Below, piece by piece: positions 51,688 through 59,731 of a stretch of DNA of 64,000 nt. The position numbers and the translations under genes were made by a program. The notes beneath the pieces are model-generated. The model was not told where the DNA came from. It made no database searches and was given only the letters and a program-made list of their open reading frames with translations. This stretch comes from Emcibacter sp. SYSU 3D8 (GTDB lineage Bacteria > Pseudomonadota > Alphaproteobacteria > SMXS01), in contig NZ_JBBYXK010000005.1 of NCBI RefSeq assembly GCF_039655875.1, forward strand, positions 124,001 through 188,000. Direction: 5' to 3'. Numbering within the stretch: position 1 is the stretch's first letter; each line of letters begins with the position of its first letter.

Positions 51688-52767
51688 CTACACAGGCGGC
51701 GGCAGATCGTAGCCGCGGTAAAGCTGGCTCTTCAGATATTCCTGGATCGCGTAGCGCGTCAACACGCCCACCACGGCCGCCATCGGCACTGCCAGGAGCA
51801 GGCCGACGAATCCGAACAGGGCGCCGCCGGCCAGCAGCGCAAAGATCACCGCCACCGGATGCAGGTCCACCTTTTCGCCCACCAGCATGGGCGTCAGCCA
51901 ATTGCCTTCCAGCGCCTGGCCGACCAGAAATACGCCCGCAACAAGGGCGACGCGCCAGGGTTCATCGAACTCGATGGCCGCCATCCCCACCGCCAGGATC
52001 AGTCCGCCGATCGCACCGACAAACGGCACGAACGACAGGAAACCGGCAAAAATCCCGATGAACAGTCCTACCTTCAGTCCGATCAAGCTGAGCGTTACCG
52101 CGTAAAACGCCGCCAGCAATACGCATACAAGGGCGACACCCCGCACCCAGGCGGCAAGGATATCGTCGATCTGACCGGCGAGGCTGCGAACCACATTGAC
52201 CTGATTGCGCGGGATCCAGGAATCCAGCCGGGCAATAAAGCTGTCCCAGTCACGCAACATGAAGAACGCGACCACCGGGGTCAGAAAGATCAGTGACAGG
52301 ACATTGAGCAGGGCCAGCCCGCTCGAGAGCAGGCCGGTCAGCATTCCCCCGATCCACGACCCAAAACCACCGAAGGAACTGGCCAGACCGTCGCGTATCT
52401 GATCGGCGGTCGCGGGATCAACGACCTGGTTGAACCGGTCGAGCAGCACACGGACCTTTCCCCGGCCGACCTCGAGCAACGTCGGCAAGGTGTCGACAAA
52501 GTCGCCAAGCTGATGAACGGCGAGCGGCAGCAGGAAAGCGAACGCCGCCACGACCAGCAGGGCGAAGGCCACCGTCAGGACCGATGTGGCCCAGACCCGC
52601 GACATGCCCCAGCGCTGCAGCCGGTCGCAGATCGGATCGAGAAAATAGGCTACGGCAAGGCCCGCGAGGAATGGCAGCAGAATTGACCGGAGCAGCCAGA
52701 CGACGCCAAGAAAACCGACGAAGCCGATGATCCAGAAGGCAAGGCTGCGCCGCCGCGATATCGTCAC
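51688..52767 (-). CDS. AI-2E-family (PerM/YdiK-type) permease
   Basis: The 359-residue inner-membrane protein has about seven transmembrane helices; VVWLLRSILLPFLAGLAVAYFLDP and the C-terminal QALEGNWLTPMLVGEKVDLHPV are hallmarks of the AI-2E transporter superfamily. Members include quorum signal exporters and Na+/H+ antiporters; the substrate here is unknown. GTG 52767 was chosen because GGAGG lies 7 nt upstream; ATG 52773 is only one base from that site. It is downstream of the TPR gene but separated by a terminator. Confidence 0.88.
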   Translation of the reverse strand: MTISRRRSLAFWIIGFVGFLGVVWLLRSILLPFLAGLAVAYFLDPICDRLQRWGMSRVWATSVLTVAFALLVVAAFAFLLPLAVHQLGDFVDTLPTLLEVGRGKVRVLLDRFNQVVDPATADQIRDGLASSFGGFGSWIGGMLTGLLSSGLALLNVLSLIFLTPVVAFFMLRDWDSFIARLDSWIPRNQVNVVRSLAGQIDDILAAWVRGVALVCVLLAAFYAVTLSLIGLKVGLFIGIFAGFLSFVPFVGAIGGLILAVGMAAIEFDEPWRVALVAGVFLVGQALEGNWLTPMLVGEKVDLHPVAVIFALLAGGALFGFVGLLLAVPMAAVVGVLTRYAIQEYLKSQLYRGYDLPPPV

Positions 52768-52860
52768 GTCCATTCCTCCACTCGCCACGTGGATGCAAGG
52801 TAACGGAGACCTTGGCGGTCGGCCACGCAAATCCCGATACTATGCGCTACGGCGCCGGAC

Positions 52861-52894
52861 AAAAAATTCCCCCTCGCCGCAAAGAGAGGGGGAA
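52861..52894 (-). terminator. Terminator of the tonB-exbB-exbD-exbD-TPR operon
   Basis: On the minus strand the stem TTCCCCCTC / GAGGGGGAA (9 bp, 10-nt loop) is followed by TTTTTT (52861-52866). It lies 45 nt past the TPR stop and ends the cluster before the AI-2E gene. Confidence 0.92.
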
Positions 52895-52938
52895 CCGGTA
52901 ACCTCGAATGGAGGGCGCCGGAGCGCCCCGCCATATCC

Positions 52939-54174
52939 TTACGAAGCGATCTGCCAATAGGTGGCAAGCTTCTCATAGGCGGCGTCGCCCTTGACCGCCT
53001 TGAACGCTGCCGTGGCCTCGGCCTTCTTGCCAGCCGCAAGAAGTGCCTGTCCCAGGTGCAACTGGGCGGCGGCCACATTCTTCAGGCCACCCTTCTTGAG
53101 GCCCGACTGATAGGCCGCGATCGCCTTGTCGTACTGACCGTAACTGGCATAGGAATCGGCAAGCGCGATGTCCTTCGCGCCGGTCGTCGCCGCAGCGGCT
53201 TCCTTGACCAGACCAGCAGTCTCCGACTTATCGGTCTTGACCGCATCCTCGACCGTCTTCCTCAGACGCTCGTGGCGGCCAGCATCGCTGCCGGTGCCGA
53301 GGATCTTCTTGTCGTAACCCTGCTTCATCGCAGCCTGGGCATCGCCAGGAACGCCAAGGAGAACCGCAACCTGCGCCATCTCCATGTAGTCCTCGGACGT
53401 GCTCAGCGTGCCGATGTGCTCCATGAGGCGGAAGCTCTCGAGATTGATCGCGTCCGAACGATTGGCATCGCGGAACGTGTTGATCAGATCACGCCAGTAA
53501 TCCTTGTTGCTCGGAGCAACCCGGACCAGCTGCTCAAGCGCATCGCGCATGGTATCCTTGTCCTGCGCCTTGTGGGCACAGCTGAGCTGAATCTGAAGCC
53601 ATTCCTCTTTGACCGGCCGGCCCGCAGACCGGGCGGTGTTCACCAGCTTCTTCACAGTGTCCTTGGCGGCGCTGCACTGGTTCATCAGGTACTGGCTTTG
53701 CGCAACCAGCACCATCATGTCGGTGTCGCCGGGATTCTGGCCCAGATACTGCTGAGCGGCGTTAACCGCAGCATTGTAGTTCTTCAGGCTGTAGTAGATC
53801 TGGATCAGGTTCTTGCGCAGGGTCGAGACCTCGTCCGGGGCCGCGATACCGCTGTCGATGGTCGACTGGATCGCCTTTGCAGCCTTGTCGTATTGCTTCA
53901 GGCCCACATAAGCGTTGGTTTCGAACTGGCTGATCACGTAGTTTTCGTAGGGTGTCCGCTTCGGAACAGCCTTTGCTTCGGCCAGTTTCGCCAGAGCCTT
54001 GTTATAGTCCTTTGCATTGATAGCCTCCTGGGCTTCCTGCAGCGGACGACCAACCTTCTCGCTGACTTTCTGCTGCTTGGCAGCGTAAGCCGCGCCGGTG
54101 TCCACGACGCTGGTTGCCAGGACCGGACCGGCCAAGGCGACCATCACGAGGGCGACGAGTTGTTTCCCGTTCAT
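52939..54174 (-). CDS. Exported TPR-repeat protein of the TonB cluster
   Basis: The 411-residue protein has a signal peptide (MNGKQLVALVMVALAGPVLA, cleavage near AYA) and about nine tetratricopeptide-like helix pairs (AINAKDYNKALAKLAEAK, LIQIYYSLKNYNAAVNAAQQ, SYASYGQYDKAIAAYQSGLK). It is periplasmic. TPR proteins form docking scaffolds. Being the last gene of the tonB-exbB-exbD-exbD run, it may bind TonB, murein or the receptors. GGAAGG lies 6 nt before ATG 54174. There is no catalytic signature. Confidence 0.86.
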   Translation of the reverse strand: MNGKQLVALVMVALAGPVLATSVVDTGAAYAAKQQKVSEKVGRPLQEAQEAINAKDYNKALAKLAEAKAVPKRTPYENYVISQFETNAYVGLKQYDKAAKAIQSTIDSGIAAPDEVSTLRKNLIQIYYSLKNYNAAVNAAQQYLGQNPGDTDMMVLVAQSQYLMNQCSAAKDTVKKLVNTARSAGRPVKEEWLQIQLSCAHKAQDKDTMRDALEQLVRVAPSNKDYWRDLINTFRDANRSDAINLESFRLMEHIGTLSTSEDYMEMAQVAVLLGVPGDAQAAMKQGYDKKILGTGSDAGRHERLRKTVEDAVKTDKSETAGLVKEAAAATTGAKDIALADSYASYGQYDKAIAAYQSGLKKGGLKNVAAAQLHLGQALLAAGKKAEATAAFKAVKGDAAYEKLATYWQIAS

Positions 54175-54260
54175 GTGAGCCTTCCATTTTATCAAAGTTC
54201 TACGCGTATCCCGCGCAATACACACTCTAGGTTCCGGTAATTGAACCTGGAATGAATGCG

Positions 54261-54689
54261 TTAGCCGCCGATCGAACTGTCGTTGATCAAGCCCATCTTC
54301 TTCAGACCGAGACGCTGGGTAGCGGACATCACCTTGGCGACATACTCGTATTTCACGAGTTTGTGGGGCCGGATGTGAATTTCCGGCTGCTTCGGCTGTG
54401 CGGCGACGGTGTTCAGGTAGCCGTTAAGCTGCCCCATGCTGGAAACGACATTGCCGTTCCACAACACGGTACCGTCAAAGTCGACCTGCAATTCCACCAC
54501 TTCCGGCGGCTCGGGCGGCGTCGACGGCTTGTTCACCGGCATATCGAGCTTCACGGCGTGCGTCTGGATCGGGATCGTAACGATCAGCATGATCAGCAGC
54601 ACGAGCATGACGTCGATAAGCGGTGTGGTGTTCATTTCCACCATGACGTCCGCTTCGTCGCCCGAAGCGTTACCTACGTTCATAGCCAT
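54261..54689 (-). CDS. exbD: ExbD/TolR-family protein, copy 2
   Basis: The 142-residue protein is an inner-membrane proton-channel subunit with one transmembrane helix (about 24-44) and a periplasmic domain. NTTPLIDVMLVLLIMLIV carries the essential Asp of the helix, and the ~30-residue C-terminal half ends EIHIRPHKLVKYEYVAKVMS. It shares the MAMxVGxxxxDEAxx...NTTPL framework with copy 1 but differs in the periplasmic part, so the pair probably forms heteromers or serves distinct TonB partners. Only 25 nt separate it from copy 1. Confidence 0.94.
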   Translation of the reverse strand: MAMNVGNASGDEADVMVEMNTTPLIDVMLVLLIMLIVTIPIQTHAVKLDMPVNKPSTPPEPPEVVELQVDFDGTVLWNGNVVSSMGQLNGYLNTVAAQPKQPEIHIRPHKLVKYEYVAKVMSATQRLGLKKMGLINDSSIGG

Positions 54690-54714
54690 TGGCTATAACT
54701 CCTTGACAGACGGT

Positions 54715-55143
54715 TCAGACCAAGCCGGGACGCAGAGGCTCGGTGATGAAGCCGACCTTGACGATACCCACGCGCTGACATGCCACGACAACACGACCCA
54801 CGAACTCATAGCGGGCCGCCTTGTCGCCACGGATGTGGACTTCCGGCTGAGGGTCAAGCACCGCCACTTGGGAGAGCTTGTCCATCAGTTCGGCTTGGCC
54901 GGCAACCTGTACTGCATTCCAGTACACGTTGCCGTCAGCGTCGATGGCGATGACGATGTTTTCCGGCTTCGTCACCGTCGCAATGTTACTCGCCTTGGGT
55001 AGCTCCACCTTCACCGTCGTGATCACCACTGGAATAGTGATGAGGAAGATGATCAGCAGCACCAGCATCACGTCCACGAGTGGAGTCGTGTTGATGGTCG
55101 AAATTACAGCTTCGTCTTCCTGTGCTCCGACGGACATTGCCAT
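54715..55143 (-). CDS. exbD: ExbD/TolR-family protein, copy 1
   Basis: The 142-residue protein has the same design: NTTPLVDVMLVLLIIFLITI provides the membrane helix with the conserved Asp, and EVHIRGDKAARYEFVGRVV the periplasmic fold. With ExbB it forms the proton-driven motor for TonB. It begins 1 nt after the exbB stop, so translation is tightly coupled. Two ExbD genes in tandem are known in Xanthomonas-type clusters. Confidence 0.95.
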   Translation of the reverse strand: MAMSVGAQEDEAVISTINTTPLVDVMLVLLIIFLITIPVVITTVKVELPKASNIATVTKPENIVIAIDADGNVYWNAVQVAGQAELMDKLSQVAVLDPQPEVHIRGDKAARYEFVGRVVVACQRVGIVKVGFITEPLRPGLV

Positions 55144-55144
55144 T

Positions 55145-56053
55145 TTAGTGGCTCCGGGCAGTCGCGGACCGGCTCTGCACCAGGTACGACCCGTAATCGA
55201 TCACGAAGTTGCGAACGATCTCGGTGGCGGCCTTGTTGCGGCGAACCAGCCAGTTGTAGGCCAGCACGGCCGGCACGGCGACGGCAAGACCGATGGCGGT
55301 CATGATCAGTGCTTCACCAACCGGACCCGCGACCTTGTCGATCGAGGCCTGACCGGCAACGCCGATGGCGATCAGAGCGTGATAGATACCCCAAACCGTA
55401 CCGAACAGACCGACGAACGGTGCGGTCGAGCCGACGGTGGCGAGGAACGCGAGGCCGCCCTGCAGACGCATCTGGATGGCTTCGGATTCACGCTGCAGAT
55501 TGTTGGCAATCCACTCCGGCGCGTCGATCTGATCGGTCAGACGGCCTTCGTGATGCTGGGCGGCGCCCAGACCCTTTTCGATCAGGCTGCGGAACTGGTT
55601 GCCGCGGTCCAGCTTGTCGAGGCCTTCCTGCAGGCTCGGCGCCTTCCAGAAATCACGGTCGACCTGCTTGGCCTGGCTGAACAGCTTGGCCTGGTCCCAC
55701 ACCTTGGTGAACATGATGTACCAGGTGCCCATGGACATGATGACCAGGATGATCAGCGTGCCCTTCGAGATAAGGTCGCCCTGCTCCCAAAGAGCCTTGA
55801 GGCCGTAGGGGTTCTCGACTTCGGCCATTCCGGTGTCTTCGATCGGCGCGGCTTCCATCGGCGCGGCCGGCTCGGCAGTGGCCGCCGGATCGGTCATGAC
55901 GGGAGCTTCATCGGCCGGAGCCTCGGCGGCCGGGGCTTCGGCGTCCTGAGCCAGCGCGATGCCAGAGGCAACCGGGGCGACAACCAGGGCCAGAGCGAGG
56001 GCAACCGGCGCGAAGGCGCGGATGCCCCAGTGACGGGTGGACAGGCGGTTCAT
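55145..56053 (-). CDS. exbB: ExbB/TolQ/MotA-family proton channel protein
   Basis: The 302-residue inner-membrane protein has an unusual ~100-residue N-terminus with signal-like helix and Ala/Glu/Pro-rich segment (EAPAAEAPADEAPVMTDPAA), then three transmembrane helices. VGSTAPFVGLFGTVWGIYHAL is the conserved second-helix region and GEALIMTAIGLAVAVPAVLAYN the third. ExbB pentamers harness the proton gradient for TonB. The N-terminal extension is longer than in E. coli ExbB (244 residues). GGAG lies 8 nt before ATG 56053. Confidence 0.95.
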   Translation of the reverse strand: MNRLSTRHWGIRAFAPVALALALVVAPVASGIALAQDAEAPAAEAPADEAPVMTDPAATAEPAAPMEAAPIEDTGMAEVENPYGLKALWEQGDLISKGTLIILVIMSMGTWYIMFTKVWDQAKLFSQAKQVDRDFWKAPSLQEGLDKLDRGNQFRSLIEKGLGAAQHHEGRLTDQIDAPEWIANNLQRESEAIQMRLQGGLAFLATVGSTAPFVGLFGTVWGIYHALIAIGVAGQASIDKVAGPVGEALIMTAIGLAVAVPAVLAYNWLVRRNKAATEIVRNFVIDYGSYLVQSRSATARSH

Positions 56054-56136
56054 TGTGGTATCTCCGTTTTGAATTCTTGACGTGAAGCCGGTTGCGCCGG
56101 CGCAGGTTGATTAAGAGGCGTGGAAAGCACTCCGGG

Positions 56137-56769
56137 TTAGCGGCGTGCCTTCTTCAGCTCGAACACGACACGGAACTGGTGCCATACCGCAACAGGCTTG
56201 CCGTCTTTCGTTCCAGGTATAAATCTCCAGGCCTTGCGGGCTTCTGTCATCGCAGCCTTGTCGAGACGATCAGAACCACTGCTTTCGACGACGGAGATGC
56301 TGTCTGCATCGACGCGGCCATTCGGCATGACCATAAACTTCAGGATGACGGCGCCTTCTTCACCCAAGCGAACCGACGTGGACGGATATTCGGGCTGCGT
56401 GATCGGACGACGCGGGTCCTGACGCGGCTCGGTCGGCTTCGCGACGGGCGGCGGCGGCGGCGGCGGGGCTTTCTTCACCTCGTTGGTAACATTCTGAATC
56501 GCCCGGGTTGCAGGTGCCGAGTCAAAGGCGACCATGGGCATGTCGACAAAGGCGGGCGGCGGCGGCTTGAAGTCCGGTGGCGGCGGCGGCGGTGGTGAGT
56601 CGTCCTTGACGGCCTCGTCGATGATCTCTGTCTCCATTGGCCCGGTCAGCAACTCTACCATTGTGCTGCTGAGCCCGGACATGAGCGCATAGAAGATGCC
56701 GACATGGATCAGGATGACAAAGCCGAAACCAAGCGCGCGGCCGGAAATCACGGATTGGGTATTGTTCAT
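56137..56769 (-). CDS. tonB: TonB energy-transducing protein
   Basis: The 210-residue protein has an N-terminal membrane helix (ALGFGFVILIHVGIFYALMS), two proline tracts of seven or more (PPPPPPPDFKPPPP and PPPPPPPVAKP) that span the periplasm, and a C-terminal TonB domain (RPITQPEYPSTSVRLGEEG, then LKFMVMPNGRVDADSISVVESSG). It couples the ExbBD motor to receptors such as the two at 43-48.6 kb. It heads the cluster; GAGG precedes its ATG and a promoter lies at 56884-56912. The tracts are encoded by GGC/GGT repeats that may slip and should need EF-P. Confidence 0.94.
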   Translation of the reverse strand: MNNTQSVISGRALGFGFVILIHVGIFYALMSGLSSTMVELLTGPMETEIIDEAVKDDSPPPPPPPDFKPPPPAFVDMPMVAFDSAPATRAIQNVTNEVKKAPPPPPPPVAKPTEPRQDPRRPITQPEYPSTSVRLGEEGAVILKFMVMPNGRVDADSISVVESSGSDRLDKAAMTEARKAWRFIPGTKDGKPVAVWHQFRVVFELKKARR

Positions 56770-56883
56770 GGTTCCTCGACGCTGTGTACTTTGATCTTCC
56801 CCGCAGCGCCTTTCGGTTCGGCGCCGACCACCCTCCCCGGGTGGCGGACCCCGTGCGCTACGGCATGGGACCCTTGGCGCATA

Positions 56884-56912
56884 TCAATACGGCCCTTGGC
56901 ATGAACTGACAA
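56884..56912 (-). promoter_or_regulatory. Likely promoter of the tonB operon
   Basis: On the minus strand TTGTCA (56907-56912), 17 nt, and TATTGA (56884-56889) form a good sigma-70 pair ~115 nt upstream of tonB. The five genes to the terminator at 52861 are then one transcript of about 4 kb. No Fur-like 19-bp box is seen. Confidence 0.6.
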
Positions 56913-56934
56913 TGGCCCAAAGATTAACTTTTAT

Positions 56935-58347
56935 TCATTTTTCAACCGAGCGCTTGAAAAGGAAGCTCAATGGCGGCTTTCGGCGAGGCTTGGCGACGAA
57001 CTGGATTACGGCGGTAAGCCCTGGCAGGTTGTCGTGCAATTTCAGGAAGGCCCCGTGCAATTTAGCGACTGCCGCGACGAGGCTGAGTCCCAGTCCCGAT
57101 CCCGGGCTTTTCCGTGCCGCGTCAAGCCGGACAAAGCGATGGATCACCCGCTCGCGCGCCTCGGCGGGAATGCCCGGGCCTCGGTCGCTGACCTCGATCA
57201 GCGGCCCCAGCGGCCCCAAGGACGCCCGCAGCTCGATAGCCGTTCCCAGCGGCGAATATTTGATGGCGTTGTCGATAAGGTTGGCGATCGCCTGGGCCAG
57301 CAGTTCCGGATGGGCGCGGACCTGGATCGGCTCTGCCGCATGGACATTGAGTTGCAGACCCGCCTCCTCGGCGACCGGGACATAAAGGTCACCGACGTCC
57401 GAAATCAGCGTCGACAGGTCCATGTCGGCCATCTGGTCGCCGCTGACGCCGGCCTCGGCACGGGCGATCTCGAGCAGCGAGTTCAGGATGTGCAGCATGG
57501 AATCCACTTCGCTGGCGGCATCGCGCATGGCCGTGCGAAGTTCCTGCTCGCCACCCTTGCCGCCTGACGCCATCTCGAGCCGCGCGCCAAGACGGGTGAG
57601 CGAGCTGCGGAAATCGTGGGCGATGCTGTCCGTGACGGCGCGCATGGTGGTCATGCTGTCTTCGATGCGCGACAACATGGCGTTGAGCGAGGCGGACACC
57701 ACGCTGAACTCGACCGGGAGATAGCTCACCTTGACGCGCCGGGACATGTCGCCCCCGAGAATATCCTCAGCGGTCTCGACGATGCTGCTCATGTGCCGGC
57801 GCAGGAAGTGCGAGACCCTGAAGCCGGCAATGACATTGAGCAGCATGGCAATGAAGAAGCCCAACGCTGCCGCCTTTGCGACCAGTCCGATCGGCATGCC
57901 CCATTCCTCGCGGGGAATGGCTACAAGCAGCCGGTAGCGTCCGGGCAGTTCGGTCGCACTCGCGCCCATCACCTCAGGCTCGGCGAATGTCGACCGGCTC
58001 AGCGGCACGACTTCCCATGCAAAACTGGACGAGGACTTGGCCGGCCACGCCGTCAGATTGCCGGCAACGCGGTAGCGGTATCCATCCTCGAACAGATACA
58101 GCATGCGGCCACTCTCCGAGTTGGTCAGGCTGTCACGGATCCGTTCCTCGACGGCGGCTGCCCCATCGTCCTCGTAAACCGACTTCAGCGCCCGCAGCTC
58201 ATCGCTCACCTCCTTTTCGATCTTCTGCTCGTGCAGTGTCGAGAGATCGAAATAGAGCACGCCGAAAGGCACAAGCGTCGCCACGATGGAAAGTGGGATC
58301 AGCGTGCGCGCGATCTGAAGGGTTGCGCTCTGGGGCCGGATCGGCAA
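56935..58347 (-). CDS. Two-component sensor histidine kinase
   Basis: The 470-residue inner-membrane kinase has a signal-anchor helix (about 16-34), a ~120-residue periplasmic sensor and a second helix (about 153-176), then HAMP, dimerisation and ATPase domains. His244 lies in SIAHDFRSSLTRL, the N box is NLIDNAIKYSP, and the G boxes are DRGPGIPAE and GSGLGLSL. The start is TTG 58347 with GAGGG upstream; no other in-frame start is convincing. It is 4 nt after the response-regulator stop. The signal is unknown. Confidence 0.93.
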   Translation of the reverse strand: MPIRPQSATLQIARTLIPLSIVATLVPFGVLYFDLSTLHEQKIEKEVSDELRALKSVYEDDGAAAVEERIRDSLTNSESGRMLYLFEDGYRYRVAGNLTAWPAKSSSSFAWEVVPLSRSTFAEPEVMGASATELPGRYRLLVAIPREEWGMPIGLVAKAAALGFFIAMLLNVIAGFRVSHFLRRHMSSIVETAEDILGGDMSRRVKVSYLPVEFSVVSASLNAMLSRIEDSMTTMRAVTDSIAHDFRSSLTRLGARLEMASGGKGGEQELRTAMRDAASEVDSMLHILNSLLEIARAEAGVSGDQMADMDLSTLISDVGDLYVPVAEEAGLQLNVHAAEPIQVRAHPELLAQAIANLIDNAIKYSPLGTAIELRASLGPLGPLIEVSDRGPGIPAEARERVIHRFVRLDAARKSPGSGLGLSLVAAVAKLHGAFLKLHDNLPGLTAVIQFVAKPRRKPPLSFLFKRSVEK

Positions 58348-58351
58348 GCGC

Positions 58352-59038
58352 TCAGCCCTCCGCCGCGAGACGGTAACCGGCGCCCCTGATGGTATGGATC
58401 AGCGACCCCTGGAATCCCTTGTCGACGCGCTGGCGCAGCCGGCTGATATGCACGTCGATGACGTTGGTTTGCGGGTCGAAATGGTAGTCCCACACCGCTT
58501 CCAGCAACATGGTCCGGGTAACCAGCTGGCCCTGGTGCCGCATCAGATATTCGAGCAGGGCGAATTCGCGCGGTTGCATGTCGATGATCTTGCCGGCCCG
58601 CGTCACCTTGCGGGCGATCAGGTCCATCTCGAGGTCGGCGCAGCGCAGCTTGGTCTCGGCTTCGGGGCCCGCGCTGCGCCGGCGCAGCAGAACCTCGATG
58701 CGCGCCAGCAGTTCGGACACGGCGAACGGCTTGACCATGTAGTCGTCGCCGCCCGCCTTCAGGCCCTTGACCCGCTCGTCCAGGGTGCTGAGCGCCGACA
58801 GCAGGAGCACGGGGGTCTCGATTCGGGCGGCGCGCAGGGCCTTGAGTACGGAAAGGCCGTCCAGCCCCGGCAGCATCCGGTCCAGCACCACCAGTTCGTA
58901 CGCCCCGTCACTGGCAAGGTAAAGCGCCTCGCGCCCATCTTCGGCCACGTCGACCGTATAGCCCTGTTCCCTGAGGCTCTGCACCAGGTAGCTGGACGTG
59001 ATGGTGTCGTCTTCAACGACTAGCAGTTTGCGGCTCAC
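58352..59038 (-). CDS. OmpR/PhoB-family response regulator
   Basis: The 228-residue cytoplasmic regulator has a receiver domain with Asp10/Asp11, phospho-acceptor Asp53 (LDRMLPGLDG), Ser81 and Lys103 (MVKPFA), and a C-terminal winged helix (DMQPREFALLEYLMRHQGQL, then VDVHISRLRQRVDKG). The start is GTG 59038 with GGGAG 6 nt upstream; upstream in-frame residues are not used. It is paired with the downstream kinase and directly upstream of the tonB cluster, so regulation of that cluster is possible but unproven. Confidence 0.95.
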   Translation of the reverse strand: MSRKLLVVEDDTITSSYLVQSLREQGYTVDVAEDGREALYLASDGAYELVVLDRMLPGLDGLSVLKALRAARIETPVLLLSALSTLDERVKGLKAGGDDYMVKPFAVSELLARIEVLLRRRSAGPEAETKLRCADLEMDLIARKVTRAGKIIDMQPREFALLEYLMRHQGQLVTRTMLLEAVWDYHFDPQTNVIDVHISRLRQRVDKGFQGSLIHTIRGAGYRLAAEG

Positions 59039-59203
59039 CCGATCTCCCCCGAACAGAACCGGTATCGGAAAGAATGTTACAATGGCCGGCCGCCGCGCGC
59101 GAGGACATGCCTTGCGGTCTGCCGCACCTGGTTCTATGTGTGGGCGCAGCTGGCTGCATGCCAAGCGGAATCTCCGCCGGCAGTCGCTTCAGGGAGTACG
59201 ACC

Positions 59204-59629
59204 GTGACCAAAGCCCGACTCGCGGGCGGCATCTGGACGGGGGTCTTTGTCCGGCACTGCGGCCGGGCGAAGGCCTTGCTGGTGGCGTTACCGCTGCTGA
59301 TGCTCTCTGTGGCGGTGGATCATGGCTTTGCCGGCGCCACTGCCTCGACTGATTCTGGCAAGTCAAATAGCCACGCCGCGGATGTCGCCGGCACCCAGGG
59401 GACGGCGCAGCCGCCAGGGCGCGCCGCCGCCGTCATTGCCGATCCTGCGCGTCCGACGCCCAAATTGTCGGGCGGCGGACTGCCCGGCGCGCACGGCATT
59501 GTGCGGACGGTCTCTTTCGATCCCCTGCGCGGTCCGGTGATACCAATATTGGGCAACAAGCAGCAGATGGCGCCATTGCGTGCGCCGGTCGCTGCCCGTC
59601 CAAGGGCGCCGCCATCCCTGGCGGCCTAG
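59204..59629 (+). CDS. Hypothetical exported or membrane-anchored protein
   Basis: The 141-residue product begins at GTG 59204 with AGGGAG 7 nt upstream. A basic stretch, one hydrophobic helix (AKALLVALPLLMLSVAVDHG, about 24-43) and a low-complexity, Ala/Pro/Gly-rich tail follow. This is a signal-anchor layout; no family is recognised. It is divergent from the response-regulator gene and 100 nt before secDF. Confidence is moderate because the tail has low information content. Confidence 0.5.
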   Translation: MTKARLAGGIWTGVFVRHCGRAKALLVALPLLMLSVAVDHGFAGATASTDSGKSNSHAADVAGTQGTAQPPGRAAAVIADPARPTPKLSGGGLPGAHGIVRTVSFDPLRGPVIPILGNKQQMAPLRAPVAARPRAPPSLAA

Positions 59630-59731
59630 CCCAACCGCGCCTTGCGGCGCGGCCGAACTATATCCAGAGAATTCGATGAAGACGCCCGCCCAAGCGGCAT
59701 GGCTTCGGACTCCAGCCCAAAAGGCGACCCC

